Shown: positions 13,901 to 25,300 of the stretch, piece by piece
How positions within the stretch are numbered: the stretch's first letter is position 1
Layout of the letters: each line of letters begins with the position of its first letter
NCBI RefSeq assembly: GCF_037975245.1
Contig: NC_092575.1
Span: 13,009,001-13,073,000 of the forward strand
Reading direction: 5' to 3'
DNA: 64,000 nt
From: Apostichopus japonicus
Lineage: Eukaryota; Echinodermata; Holothuroidea; Aspidochirotida; Stichopodidae
Program-made: the position numbers and the translations under genes
The notes under the pieces: model-generated
What the model saw: only the letters and a program-made list of their open reading frames with translations
What the model was told of the DNA's origin: nothing
The model's database searches: none

Positions 13901-16900
13901 ATATGAAATGTAGTTTTGCAGTCAGTATGCAGAGAAGAAAGGTTCCAAGTGAAAGAGGTAAGGCACCTCAGTCATAATGTTTTAATGATATGTCATTTTA
14001 AAGTCACCAATGGTGTCTTTAAGTGAGTCAATAGTGTGTGGGTAGAGTATGCATATGTAAGAGCAAGCCGTAATTTTGATTTGTGTTAAAGAGTTCAAAT
14101 TATTCAGTAATAAGATATAACCAGCCACCAAATTGCCTTTGCATAGATATGCTGTGAAAATGTGACTAATTATATTAGACTGACTAAAAATGAGAAATTT
14201 CTTCTCTTTGTATATCAAGACTGTTGAAAAAGCAAATAACCTCATCAGCATTGAACAAGCTTGACTCACATTTTGGCTAAGTATGTTTTCAACACTTGGC
14301 ATAGTGGGCAGGGAATGGGGGAAGGGGAATACATATATGCCATAAGGCCTTTGTGGTTTCCATGTATAGCTTTGGTTTCTTGCAGTTGGAAGTTAAATAT
14401 GTCACTATGATATTTCCATTTCATTACACTAGAAGAGCATTTTTCTCTGGCATATATAGTTTTGCCAAGGTTTTTAATACGAAACCTACCAAGTGTCATT
14501 CAAAGATATGATTGCTATTCATCAAGCTAAGAAACAGTGGTAACTCGTATTTGACACAAAGATCACTGAATAGCAATTAATTATTAAACGACTCTGTTAG
14601 ATTTTTTTTTAAAAATGTTGCCAAGGCAGTTTGTTTAAATGAATGTCAATCACAGGCCTGAATGAAATGCTCAATAAGTAGCCAACACATATTATAAGTT
14701 TGTCCTGTTTATCTAAATGATGCAAAATTTTGTGTCTTCATTCCAAATTAGCGTACGCCTTGGATCTCAAGATTGACAAAACAAATTTCCATGAAAGAAG
14801 TTCTTGAGCCTCTGTAACTCATATTAATTTGTCAATTTTGTGTGACTCACGTACTCTCGGTGTGGAGTATTCATTTATGTATGTGTATATGCATGTATGT
14901 ATTTTAAATTCTCCCGCAAGCAGGAACTCGCTAAGAAGCCATGATTGGCTTATCAAAGCCACAAGCTGACTGTCTCTTAGATTCATATTTAACGTCCATG
15001 ATTATGAATTGTCAATTGTCAACAACTCTGTAACTGGACGACATTAATTATGCTATATTAAAGTGTATACCAAAGCTGCCTCACTATATACTTTTGATCT
15101 GTTGCATTACAGGCACATTGCTTTTGCACTTATGTGTTTAATGTACTACACAAAATGGCTGCTTTTTATATCCACCTCACCATTATTTGCATGATCTACA
15201 AACAAAGCCTGTATTTTTACCACCACAGACTATTTGAGGCCTTGTGTGACTCTATGTTATCTAAAACAATCCTATTTGTAAGTTTTTTTTTTAATCTTTC
15301 TCTTGCCTCGAGCATGTCAGTCTTCCCATAATGCATTGCACGGGTTGCAGGGGCAGGTGCTCTTTCTGCTTGATATTAATTTTGGGGTGCTAGCTCTTCT
15401 CACCTTTCCCTCCCAAATAATGAATTACCAATACCAAGTAACCATAGCAACATACTTCTCCTATAAATTTACCCCTGGTATTATGGTAGATTCTTCATTA
15501 TGGCTGCTCTGTACGTATGCTAGTGAGCTGCTGATTGATATGGTGAGGGTGCACGTAAATGCATAGGAACCAACTATTCTATGCATCATCATTACCCACA
15601 AAACCAGTAACCATGGTGATATACTTAACCTGTACTAAGAAAGCTTTTAAACATTTCTTTATCTTCTTACATCCAAGATATTATTCCTGCAAACATAGCC
15701 AAAGTTTCAAACAAAGTTTGCAGGCAAAGCAATAACCATTGAATGTCCACCATAATATAAGAAAGGTTGACCACTTTCTTCTTTAATATTTTAATAAACG
15801 TTTCGTTGGAAAACCATCATGTTGGATATTAATTAGCTAATACAATTAATTTAAACCTCCAAAACTGGCAGTTAGTTTCGTTTCGTTTCTAAAATATCTT
15901 TAACGTAATGTAAATATATATATACTTATCAAATGCATTACATGTATAACATGGCAACGCATCTTACAAGCATAAAATAACAAAAACCAAACTAACAAAC
16001 GATACCATTATAAAAGAAAAGTTTCAATAGTGTTGTGTGTCTCCCATGAATATTTAGTGTCATCCAAAATGGTGCAATCAACTGCTAAACAATTGCATGG
16101 GGCATTTCATGAAAATAGCAACGTTAGTTCATATCCTTATTTACACAGTAGGCTAGAGCTTAGGCCTATTGGATGTCTTACATATCTAAGGCTACCGAAC
16201 ATTCCAAACTGCATTGTCCCACCAACCAACTGAATTGCTATTCTTAAGGTCTTTCAGACATTGCAAAATACGATATGAAAATAAAAATATGCAAACTAAA
16301 AATACAAGCTAAAGAAAGGAGACATGTATACTTTGAATGACCGTTTGGAAGTATATGACATAATCATTTCTAACGAACAAACATGATTTGGTGGCTGCAT
16401 ATTAACCCTAAAACTAGGCTAAAAGCTTAGTCTATGTAGCAGCATCAAGTACATACACTCACTTCAAAGTAGCTATTTGAAGTTTCTCCACTTGGTCCCC
16501 ATCCCAGAATGTGGCTTCCCACTTTTCAACCAAAGAAATATGTTTACCCTTTACATATCTAAGCTAAATATTGATGTGTCTCTTGTGGAAAAGGACCTCT
16601 TTTTTTGTAAGTTGGTTACCATCTATTGTTATGACATGCATTACAACAAACCTACATGAGCTTTCAGTGCATCTCTTTGGTGACATGCACTGCATTGAAA
16701 AGACAACCGGATGTTGTAGTTAATATTTAGAAGGATGTTTTAAGGGAGGTCAAATTAAATAAAATTAATTTTTCCCATGAATTATTTATTTGAGTCTTAT
16801 TTGTTGTTGAGGATCACGACAACATACAGATTGCAATCTTTCATATAGTAGCTTGCAATGCATTTAGGTGTGTGGGTTGGGAGATCTTGTTAACAAATTG

Positions 16901-19900
16901 TATAAAGTACAACAAAACTTTTCTTAAATATCAATATTAAACACTACCGCACATTTCATTCACTTGGGAATTGAAAACAAAAGTATTCTACTAATTGCTT
17001 TAGTATATTTTAAATCAAATATTTCAGCTAATTAACTAGTGACTTAAATCAAATTTTGATATTTTGTTTTGCACAACAGTTTGGGGTTTTTTTTTGTTCT
17101 CCACTTCTGCTGCTATCATCTTGGTTGAAAAAAAAATACAGAAAATAGATCCTTTTGGAATCTCTTTGCTTTCACATTATTTTCCCTTTTTAAATAGAAA
17201 GAGCACTTTCTTGCCGTAGTTTTTTCATTTGTTATGATCTTGTCGGTGATTATTATTGACTGAAGATTTATGCCGATCCTTTAGTACCCTTTATGACTTT
17301 TTACCGTACCCCTTTAAGAGGTCAGCTTACCCCTGGTTCTAAGTTAACTACCCAAATATTTTTTTACCCCTCTCTTCACCCTGTGACATATTTTTCTCTA
17401 CTCTGCACCTTTCTGCTCTACAGAAAGTTAAATATTCAGTTTACCCGGCAGGTGGAGATAGCTGAATGAAACACCAAATTCTACTTCTGATTTTTATCTC
17501 CCTTAGAAGTTGCTTTAACAGTTGAATTTTTTTTTAATCTAATTGTAGCACAATTATGCAAAATATAATTGAATATTCATGTTGCATTCGACTACTTGTA
17601 TGATGACTTTGATCTTGTGTTTTATAAATGCTACCATATACAAGTTTATATCACTAATACTGGTCACTAGACAGTTCCATCATTTACATGAAGATAATTA
17701 TCCATTTTGTTTTCTTAATTATTCTCATTATTAATTCTAATGCCTCGTTAGTCCCCTACAAGGAAGGATGGGTAAGAAATTATTGCACAAATACTAACAC
17801 AATAACATGGATTGAAATATCTAACAAAAATTTGAATTAATAAAATAATCTGAGTGGTTTTAACTCATTAACACTTTATGAAATTCAATTAACATTCATA
17901 ATTTATATTGCATCAGAAACAAACCCTTTAACAACTATACCTTCACAATTTATTTATATGATTTTGTTGTAATTCGTTTTACGGGGAGGCAAAAGATTTA
18001 GCAAAAATTTAGGTAAAAAGTTTCAAAGTGATGGTAAATAATAAGTGAAGTCATTTTATAAGCACTGCCCTCATTCTTGACGAAAAGCCTGATTGGGTGT
18101 GAATGGGGAGAAATGAAATTTCAAGAAGTAACATGTTATCCTCCCATCTATGAAGTAGTTTCAATGGTATGATATATGGATTATTGAGAAATACCAAAAT
18201 TTTGCCTTTGAAGTATTAACTTACCTGTTAATATCAAGTAAACATATTTTCATCAAGTAAACATATTTTCCTCTTCAGTTGAAAGTTATAACCACTTCCA
18301 AATTTCAATGAATTCATAAATTTACAATATAATGCTGGGCTTCTTAATCTATGGATCACGACCCCAAAATAGGTCCCCAAGCTGTAACGGTGGAACGTGG
18401 GCCGGTAGCACAATTTGATGGGTAAACTATCTCTCCTACTGAAACAAACAGTATACGTTCTCCATATCCTTTGGTGATTTGCTTCCCAAAGTTTTGATAA
18501 ATATCTGTGTGCTGTTGTGTACTTCAAACTTTCAGTAATTGTGCAATCAAGTCAGTCAACGTGTAGTCAACGTGTAGTTTTTATTATCAATCACCAGGGA
18601 GTATACATTGAGTGGTTTTAAGTCTTTACAAGTTTATTGGTCATGGCGAGCCTCAGGGTTTTCAAAACAAGGGTCAGCAAATGGAAGACATTTGGAAAGC
18701 AGTGATCTAAGTAATAAACAAACTAAGACCAAAACAGACTAGAAGATTCCTACTCTTAATATTTTGATAATTCCAGTTTGCTCCATTACTAATTAATGTA
18801 ACAATTTTTTCATCTCTCTATCAAATAACAATGGACACTCTATCATTCTATACATATGCAAATCAGTGTTGTAAATTATGTGCTGTGCAGTGAGAGCTCT
18901 GTCCTTCAAAACTCTAAACTCACTTGAAAGTAATACCAAACAATGGACTAATGTGTGATACAGTGCCACTCTCCCCCACCCCCCCCCTCCCCTCCCCCCA
19001 ACTTCTTTCCCCAGAACGTAGCAGACACAAATAAGCCCTGAAGTGAGTGATACAGTACATGCAAATTTAAAGTATTACTAGTTCCCCCACCCCCCCTCCC
19101 CTCCCCCAACTTCTTTCCCCAGAACGTAGCAGACACAAATAAGCCCTGAAGTGAGTGATACAGTACATGCAAATTTAAAGTATTACTAGTTGATTTTTTT
19201 TCATGTTTTACTATGATTATTCAGTTTTTCTCCTTTGCTATTGAAAAATTAAAGCTTATATTTTAATGTATCATATCATTTATAGCCACACAAAAAAAAT
19301 AGTAGGAAAAAAATTCAATTGACTTTTGTATTTGTTGCTACTTTCCTAAATAACAACCGTTTCCCTCAAAATTTTCCAAAATTAACGGAACAGTATAAAT
19401 TCCCAAAATGCAGCTTTCTTAAATGTTTTTACTTTTCCTTTCCACCTATTATTTTCACAGTTTTAGCATTTCCCTCCCCCACCTCTCCCCTCCCCTCACA
19501 GTTAAATATTTGTCACAAGGTAGTTTCAATTCCCCAAACCTGATATCCTTATATATACCTTCTTCTAATGTTGGTGGCAGAAAAGGAAATTAAATATATT
19601 AATCTTCCACACAAAAAAAAAAAAAAAAACCACCATCTATTTCTTAACCATTCCTATTTTCAGTCCACATTTTCTATGGGGAAGCTAGTCTTAGCTTGTT
19701 TCTTCTTTCAAAGGTAAACTGTGTCTTCTGTAAAAAATGCATATTCCACTGTTTTCTTCTTTTTTTCCCTTTATTTTAATTTGCTTTCAGTTTGAACCTT
19801 TTTCAATTTGCCACAATTTACAACGATAATTTTTAACGTTCCCTGTATTATTACTATGCATATTTTGTCAAACCCTTACAAAAAAGAAATATGAAACAAA

Positions 19901-22387
19901 TTTTCTTATCTTTATTACAATTTTTTGTTTGTTATTTTGAAACATAATAATAAGTGTTGGCAGGTTCCTCTTTCATTTTAGTTTGTCAGTGTAACCCCTT
20001 GCTTTCAGTAACCTTTGTACATACACTATATATACTTTCAGTTTAGCACCATACTTTATACAAAATTACTGATTATTTGAACGAATGCAATGTAAAATTA
20101 TAATTTTTCTTTTTTTTCTCTTTTTTTTTTTGGGGGGGGGGAGGGGCTAGTCCCAGTTGTAATCATGCAAGAATGGCATATTTTTGCTTTTGTGAATTTT
20201 CCATTGTTAGATGCAAAACAAGTAAGGATATTTATGGACATTTCGAATACTTCGTTTTACTTTGTACTTATGATAAACCTAAAGAAAGGAAACTGCAGTT
20301 TACACTTTCTTTCTAATTATTTATATGTCTTCTACAGTACTATTTCCTTAATTGCTCAAAGTGAAATTTAAATAAAGCAACTAGTTAACATTCTATCATC
20401 TCAGCAATGATAAAGAAAAAGATAGAGAATATTGATGATTCAAACTGAAGCTTGAAACACATGATGCTGCAATGTAAGCTGTTTGTAATCCAAAGATAGA
20501 AACAAAAGGAATTAATATTGTACTTTGTGCCTTATAATTGCGCCCATTCTAGATAACGTTGAGGAATGATTGGTACTGAAGCAAACACCACCTGCCATAA
20601 AATTGCATTTGAATATACAAATTTTCATTGCAATTTATCATTTACATTCCTTATATCTTTCCTTAGGAACTGTGGGGGGGGGGGGGGGGTTGAGTGTTAA
20701 AAACACTTGTTGTTTTCATGTTAAAAATAATCACATATATGCAATACAGCAGGCCAGGAATTTCACAGTTTTGGTAAAAAAAAAATGTCAATGCATAGAA
20801 AAATATGGTTAGGGTATTAAATCAAATTATCAATTGCATTATCCTTGAACTAATTGCAAAAAGCAACATTAATTTTGCGCTGGCAGAAAATTTTTTACTC
20901 TTTTTTCTACTGGCATACGGTGAAATCTACAAGGCATTTAACCAGTATATAACCTGAATTTGGAGCACTGTACTGACTGTGCTGTGATCAAATTGCTTTG
21001 AGTACCATTAGTGTTAGACTGTTAGGTATTGCTAATCAAGTCAAATGCAGGCAGCCATGTTCTCAGAAGCTAGAATGGACTATTTAGTATTTTTTATCAT
21101 CTTTTTCTTTTCTTGTTATCTAAATTGCAAGAATACACAGATTTTAATTTGCATTTGTAGGATGTGAAATTCAACCTGGTTATAATTGCAATGATCAGTT
21201 GGAATCACAGGTATTGGTCCAGGGGAGGGGGAGGAGTGAGGGAAATTTGATCAAAATCCTTCGTTTACTGACAGTCAATTCAACCTTAAGCTTGTATCCA
21301 AGAGTAGACCTTTTTGGTATTCAAGTCTGTTTGAAATTACCCCCCTCTGGTTATGTTCCTGTTCTCAAGTCTAATGGTTCAATGCAGTCGATACCATCTT
21401 TAATGCATGCAATCTGACAAGTAAATTTTGAAACTGAGTAAATTACATTTATCGATGTTTTATGTTACTGTTCTACGCACCAGAAATCCGAATGTTTTCA
21501 TTTTAAGATCAACCTTGCCGATAACTTTTACAGGCCTGTTTTCCATGAGAATTCTGCAATTTTGGCATTGTGACAAAAATATTAAATATGCATTACTTTA
21601 AGAATTTTCTTTTTTTGAAGGGGGGTAGGGAGGGGGTGAGTGGGTGTGGTGGGGATTGTCAGAATAGTGGATGACACTTTCTGAATGGTTGATTTAATAT
21701 TGATGACCCCATAAAGAGAAGTTAATTTAAAAAACATGATCTGATATGAAGGTTACCAAATTAATAAGTAATATGTCTGTGTGCTTCATCAACAACTAAC
21801 AACTTCAGCTTCCTTAAATGCAACCCAAAGCACAGTAGCATTGCTCGTGTAATTCAGGTCAAAACAATACATATTTGATTTCTCTCAGTATGCAAATTAT
21901 GTAAACCAAAAACAGGGTTGCTGATAATAGTCTGTGAAACAGATATTTATTGCTAAGGAATGATGTAAAATGCAAGAATGTTTCAGGTGCTGCAGGAAAT
22001 AGGGAAGCTAATTTACTTATCAAACTGAGGTTGGTATAGCTTTAATTATAGCAACACCCATATTTGTGACATTATATGTTTTAACTGTTTATGTCAAGTT
22101 TGGTGTGATGATTATTTTGTTTTAAAGATACATCGATTGTTCTTGTACCGTAAAATAATATATATATTTACATTTTTTTGCCGCAGACACAATCAACCCC
22201 AAGTAAGCAAGAGAACGGTAAAGCACCCCAAATCCAAAACGACAAAATCAGATCGTCGGAAATAGTGGATCTGACGCCTGATTCAGCTGCAACCATGGAC
22301 ACGAAGAAGAAAAAGGGATTTCTCTCCAAGGGCAAAGCCCTTTTCAAGAAGCTCGGTAATTCTGACACAAAACAGAAGAACAAGTGA
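942..22387 (+). CDS. RIMBP2: RIM-binding protein (RIMBP2-like), 3' part of gene, 11 coding exons
   Basis: Presynaptic active-zone scaffold. In this family the SH3 domains bind proline-rich motifs in RIM and voltage-gated calcium channels, which tethers channels near release sites. Exons read on the plus strand: 942-1118, 1775-1941, 3302-3370, 6670-6843, 7389-7598, 8284-8467, 9725-10206, 10388-10598, 13124-13320, 13676-13813, 22187-22387 (stop TGA at the end). Every junction is GT-AG and the phases match. After two leading bases the joined frame is open for 735 codons plus stop. Domain order is FN3, acidic/Ser/Arg-rich linker, SH3-II, SH3-III and basic C-terminus, which is that of RIM-BPs. The first SH3 and the earlier FN3 domains must lie upstream of the window. 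Invertebrates usually have one RIMBP gene, so the symbol means orthologous group. The weakest points are the 3302-3370 exon and the donor at 1941 (a donor at 1931 is also possible). Confidence 0.93.
1452..1722 (+). mobile_element. tRNA-derived SINE with (ATT)n tail
   Basis: Intronic. Near 1452-1470 the DNA has a B-box-like GGTCGAGTCTTGG. It runs into GTGTCCTCGGGGCAAGGCAC and CTTCACCCAGGTGTA, a body common in marine-invertebrate SINEs. It ends GATGCGCCTTGAGCACCG, TTATAAATCCTCAATG and an ATT repeat, the LINE-derived 3' end. The 5' A-box half is missing. Confidence 0.7.
3186..3208. repeat. (TG)n microsatellite at the end of a GTCCTCGG-containing repeat
   Basis: About nine TG units. In the 150 bases upstream the octamer GTCCTCGG occurs three times (around 3053, 3086 and 3164) beside two AGAATTC motifs, which suggests a small degenerate interspersed or local repeat. 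Confidence 0.5.
3302..3370 (+). CDS. RIMBP2: Possible small RIMBP linker exon, basic motif
   Basis: A 69-base phase-0 block between acceptor CCCAAACAG and donor GTAAATTTG encodes 23 residues. It starts SKRKRKKVTFDTD and ends LYDEDS. It fits in frame between the phase-0 donor after 1941 and the phase-0 acceptor at 6670. The pyrimidine tract is poor. A longer version starting after CCATAG near 3227, behind the (TG)n tract, would also fit if the previous exon ended at 1930. The Lys/Arg run followed by acidic residues resembles RIM-BP linkers but is not diagnostic. Confidence 0.45.
3371..6669 (+). other. RIMBP intron, 3.3 kb
   Basis: Mostly AT-rich intronic DNA. It holds a (CTTT)n tract near 4515, the local repeat at 5536-5716, and a C-rich run near 6268-6300. 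An open stretch at 5905-6087 has no splice support or recognisable domain. I see no further gene. Confidence 0.6.
5536..5716. repeat. Local tandem repeat, 3 imperfect units
   Basis: The motif GTAGGGTTTTCAGTAGCCTAC followed by ATGTATGTATCTAGGTA recurs starting near 5536, 5590 and 5664. Later units carry an extra 20-base insert containing a second ATGTATGTAGCCTAC. Copies 1 and 2 are joined by GTAAGCTTAGGAT. Confidence 0.75.
6670..8467 (+). CDS. RIMBP2: RIMBP acidic and Ser-rich linker exons (6670-6843, 7389-7598, 8284-8467)
   Basis: These three exons encode the low-complexity linker between FN3 and SH3-II. The first (58 codons) begins SSMYDNADDEDSSSRSQD. The second (70 codons) contains SDRSELSDIIEEREEEVSEF, close to the SDLSDIMEEDEEE stretch of vertebrate RIMBP2, then a Ser and Arg run. 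The third begins HAKPSEFDTDPELESL and ends at ATAG before GTCAGA in phase 1. Acceptors are AATCGCAG, CTCAACAG and CACTTGCAG. The region is predicted disordered. The intron after 7598 holds a minus-strand LINE remnant, and the intron after 8467 holds a SINE. Confidence 0.88.
7628..8000 (-). mobile_element. Non-LTR retrotransposon (CR1/L2/jockey-like) 3' end fragment
   Basis: On the minus strand the DNA translates to the conserved C-terminus of a reverse transcriptase ORF, including YGERSFQYSSTLLWNNLP and FKTVLKIHLFSLL before a stop. This is the familiar 'YGxRSF...LWNxLP...FKxxLKxxLF' tail. It is followed by a short 3'UTR with a GCGCTACATAAGAAC-type end and (ATT)n repeats (7628-7648 on the plus strand). 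It is 5'-truncated and inserted antisense in a RIMBP intron. Confidence 0.8.
8584..8850 (-). mobile_element. tRNA-derived SINE, copy 1 (near full length)
   Basis: Read on the minus strand it starts near 8850 with an A-box-like TAGCTCAGTGGTTAACGCC. A B-box-like GAGTTCGAGTC follows (plus-strand 8791-8804), then a unique body including GACAATTGACAATTCATA, and it ends in a (TACA)n tail (plus-strand 8584-8625, TATG repeats). The body recurs at 14876-15050. Confidence 0.8.
8851..9724 (+). other. RIMBP intron sequence without recognisable element
   Basis: AT-rich intron before the large SH3-II exon. It contains a (GAAAA)n run near 9610-9640 and a TTTTCTACAG acceptor at its end. Nothing else is recognisable. 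Confidence 0.6.
9725..10598 (+). CDS. RIMBP2: RIMBP exons encoding SH3-II (9725-10206, 10388-10598)
   Basis: The 482-base exon encodes a Ser/Pro/Arg-rich stretch (repeated RGSRSS) followed by VRYFVALYDYDPACMSPNVD and EELAFREGDVLR. The 211-base exon continues VYGDKDDDGFFLGE, NGRRGYVPFNMIEELES. Together they form a full SH3 domain with the ALYDY motif, the MSPNxD insertion specific to RIM-BPs, the DDGFF turn and the PxNM(I) end. The second exon ends in phase 1 at CCCAG before GTAAGC. Its last 41 bases are the seed of the 70-bp tandem array that fills most of the following intron. Confidence 0.95.
10558..12562. repeat. 70-bp tandem array carrying exon end plus 5' splice site, about 28 copies
   Basis: The unit is 70 bp (for example CTACAGCGAT at 10561 and CTACAGTGAT at 10631), repeated to about 12562. 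The first unit is the last 41 bases of the SH3-II exon, the donor AG|GTAAGC and 29 bases of intron. Each later unit repeats exon-like sequence, donor and intron-like sequence. Variants include loss of one A (CTGATACC instead of CTGAATACC), GCTTAAAG replaced by GCTAATAG in the downstream half, and one unit near 11356 with a broken donor (CCAGCTAAGC). Runs of similar variants suggest stepwise local amplification. The array fills about 80% of the intron 10599-13123. Confidence 0.97.
12563..13123 (+). other. Remainder of RIMBP intron between the array and SH3-III
   Basis: Unique AT-rich intron sequence of about 560 bases that ends in a usable acceptor (GTTATTCAG). An open stretch at 12593-12859 shows no domain or splice support. 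Confidence 0.6.
13124..13813 (+). CDS. RIMBP2: RIMBP exons encoding SH3-III (13124-13320, 13676-13813)
   Basis: The first exon (acceptor GTTATTCAG, phase 1) reads GHMYDSPANG, then MRALFDYDPRELSPNPDIE, ELPFRQGETLYVYGEMDDDGFF, ending at a GTGAGT donor. The second (acceptor CATGCATAG) reads GELNGERGLVPSNFLEEI followed by a Ser/Pro tail and ends at AAG before GTAAGG. This is the C-terminal RIM-BP SH3 domain, with ALFDYDPRE, DDDGFF and GLVPSNFLEE all present. It lies about 580-645 residues into the visible protein. Confidence 0.95.
14876..15050 (-). mobile_element. tRNA-derived SINE, copy 2 (lacks tRNA head)
   Basis: Same orientation and body as the element at 8584-8850. It shares the TATG-rich tail, GCTTATCAAAGCCACAAGCTG, AACGTCCATGATTATGAATT and CTGTAACTGGACGAC. 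Similarity stops just before the tRNA-like part, so this copy is 5'-truncated. Confidence 0.8.
18972..19190. repeat. Two-copy tandem duplication, 108-bp unit
   Basis: ACTTCTTTCCCCAGAACGTA begins at 19001 and again at 19109. Both copies share the preceding C-rich run and the following AAATAAGCCCTGAAGTGAGT to AAGTATTACTAGTT. The copies are nearly identical apart from C-run length, so the duplication is recent. Confidence 0.9.
22187..22387 (+). CDS. RIMBP2: RIMBP last coding exon, basic C-terminus
   Basis: The acceptor TTTTTTTGCCGCAG precedes TQSTPSKQENGK, in phase 0 with the donor at 13814. The exon encodes 66 residues and a TGA stop. The end, KKKKGFLSKGKALFKKLG, is a short basic amphipathic stretch that could be a helix or a membrane-binding tail. 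It is separated from SH3-III by an 8.4-kb intron. The in-frame continuation and the strong acceptor support it; I do not claim a specific function for the tail. Confidence 0.85.
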   Translation, partial: TQSTPSKQENGKAPQIQNDKIRSSEIVDLTPDSAATMDTKKKKGFLSKGKALFKKLGNSDTKQKNK

Positions 22388-25300
22388 GATGCAGCAGAGG
22401 AAGACCTGAAGGGGGTCGGAGGTCAAAGAATGTCACTCGAGATGGAGATTAAACAGATATCACAAGTGAAACATCGTTTGCATTCGGAAGAAGAGATAAG
22501 AGGTCACATGGTCATTAGCGTTACCGAGCATGAATGGTCGATTAACCTATAAATGGAAGAAGAATTTTGTGTACTTATCTTGAATACTTTTTGATGCTCT
22601 TTTATACTAAAATTGCAAGACAATGTAGGTGATTAGCTCGATTCATTATAAAGGTATTTTTCAACTCAAGAGTAAAGGTCAAAAGCTTTGAATTTGCTTT
22701 TGGCATGCAATTAATACTTGACTTTGGAAAGTATCCTGGAGATGTAATATTGATGATCGAATCCAATTCATTAAATATGCACTCATTAACATAAGGCCAA
22801 ATTTCCTCTCTTTTTTGTCTGGTTGTCTCTATGACAACCAGGGTCATACATTTGTCATCTGAACAGTAAATTTGGTTGTCCAAATAATGTAGAAAAATAA
22901 TAAAGAATGGCCAATATGTACTCTGTGTGAGAGATGTGTTTATAGGTTAAAACACCAGCTTTAAACCAGTAAAACTCCCATGTGTTAGGATAAAAAGCCT
23001 ATCCCAAGTTTTGTTTCAGTATATCCAATGTGATGGAGGATGATACCAATGTATCATTTTTTGAATTTTCCAAATTAACATAGGAATGCTGAAAATGGCA
23101 TTGTCATTTTTAAGACGTTGAAGATAGACACACGCTCTATTTCACTGTAACAGTTGAAAAAATGCTTCTTCACAGAGTTGCATTCAGATCATTGCATTGG
23201 TAATTTGAGTGAAGTAGTTGAAAGGTGAAATATTTTCGTGGAAATTGTTACTGGATTATTTTGGTTATTAGGTTATTGGATTGCGTATACCTACCAGAAA
23301 TAAATGAGTCCCATAACAACTTAAGTTCAATGACAGTTTTATCCTGACCTAAATAATTCAAGGGAGTTAGCAAGAAAGTGAAAAGACAACATTTGGGAAA
23401 GTCATTAAATGGTGATGATTGATTTATTAAGTTCAGGATGTATATAAAGCAAATTTATATAATTGCTGCTTCAAAGATTTCTTGACAGGAGTTGACTTAA
23501 GTTAAAGAGATTAATTCTATGAGGCACTGATCTCAAATACTTGCAACTTAGCCTCCTTCATTATTCAAGACATATCTCTGAGACAAAAAAATTGTTTTCA
23601 ATAAGAGAAATTGTTTAAATGAGTGATATCTCAGAAATTCAAATAAATGAAAATACAAATCCAATATTATGTTGGACAGTATGATTTATTTAAAAATAAA
23701 CAATCTTGCCAATATCGATGAACTGACAAATTATGTTTCCTCCTATGATATCCCTTCTTCTCCATATAGCATCTTGATTATGTTTGGGCCGAAAATTGAG
23801 TAGGAGTCAGAAATAATTACTAAAATACTTGTTTTGTTTTTTTCTCTCGTTTTTATGCACTGTTTACCCACTAGAAACATAAAACATGGGTCCACTGTAA
23901 CGGTTAATTGTATGAAGAAGGCACAAAACTCACAATACATTCCATTTTGTATTATGTGTTAGGTGGTGAAAACCTAGTGTAATTTTTTTCAAGTAGCTTT
24001 TTCTTTTCATTTTTTTTTTTTTTAACAAATCTCTGACTCAATTTTTTTTTTTAACAAATCTAATAATCAGTGGACACACATCTTTTATAAACTATGATTT
24101 TCTGGTATCATTGCACAATGGAACATTTGGTTTCAACACTTGATTTTTAAACATATTTTTTGGCATTCGGTGAGGTATATTGCACCATCAAGCATTGATG
24201 CTTTTCACTTAAAGTTGCTCCATGCAAAAAGTAAAAACAAAATTCCAGTAATACCGTCAAGCTACTGTTTGTTGCCTACCAGTGGTGCCCTGTACCCATC
24301 CCCCCACCCCTCCCCCTCATCTCTAAACGTTTTCATACTTTTGTACTTTTGTTGTATGTTTCTACATACCAAGAACATAACACAGTGTTGTCATTAACAC
24401 ATTTCAGTTTGGGCAAGTTCTACTTGAGGTGTGGAACAACCTATCTCATCGAAGCCTATATGCTTTTATCTTTTTACCGTTACCGTTATAGTGCTCAATT
24501 CAAAAAGTTCTAAATTGGCTCAAATAGACTTTGACCCTCTTTCGATGAGATTTGATAATTTATTGCTGTTTACTGTTTTCTACCTTTGTCATATATTTGA
24601 TAGGAATCTTAGTTAATTAGTACCATGCTTGGTTATGACATACAAATGACGGTAGCAATCTTTGGTACTATTGATGCTATTAATAGTCCTACTGTGGGAA
24701 GAAATATTAGAAGGCCATGTGGTATTGACTTTAATGGAAAAAAAAGTTTCCCAGAGGAAAGTTTGAAATCGAATATCAAGTTTTTTACATCATTGTTAGA
24801 GAGTGAGCTATATTCTTAGTCTGCGACATGAGTTAAAGTTTGTCTCCCTCTCTTTTTCTCTGTGTCTCTCTGGTTGTTATCATCCTTTGTAATTGATTGT
24901 TCTTTCCACTTTGCGTTTCTTAATATCTCTACCCTTTTCTTCTTCTTTTTTTCTCTCTTTTATCTTCTTTGAGCTCTTCTTCTGTCCTCTTTCCTGTGGA
25001 AACTTATGAGATGAGTTTTTTTTTTTCTTCATGCTGTTTCCACTAAACTGTCATTCTAAAGGCTGAAAAACTAGTGTGCTCATTTCAAATGTTTAGTAAT
25101 ATATACAGTGACTATTTAAGGAAAGAGACCTTCAGGGATAGGAACAGGATGACTGTTACAGCTGCATCTTGGCTGGATTTTTGTAAAAAACTTACTCAAA
25201 GTTGAAGGTAAGACAAGGGTTAACCCACTGTGCACCAAATTCTCTGCAGTAGTGAAGAAGTTATCCATAAACGATGAAAGGGTAGTCACAATTGAAACAG

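Larger units (their letters stand above)
13814..22186 (+). other. Large RIMBP intron, 8.4 kb
   Basis: AT-rich intron before the last coding exon. I see a headless SINE (14876-15050), a two-copy 108-bp repeat (18972-19190), a G run of about 18 at 20671-20688, and G-rich patches near 20135 and 21620. No additional conserved exon is recognisable. Confidence 0.65.
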
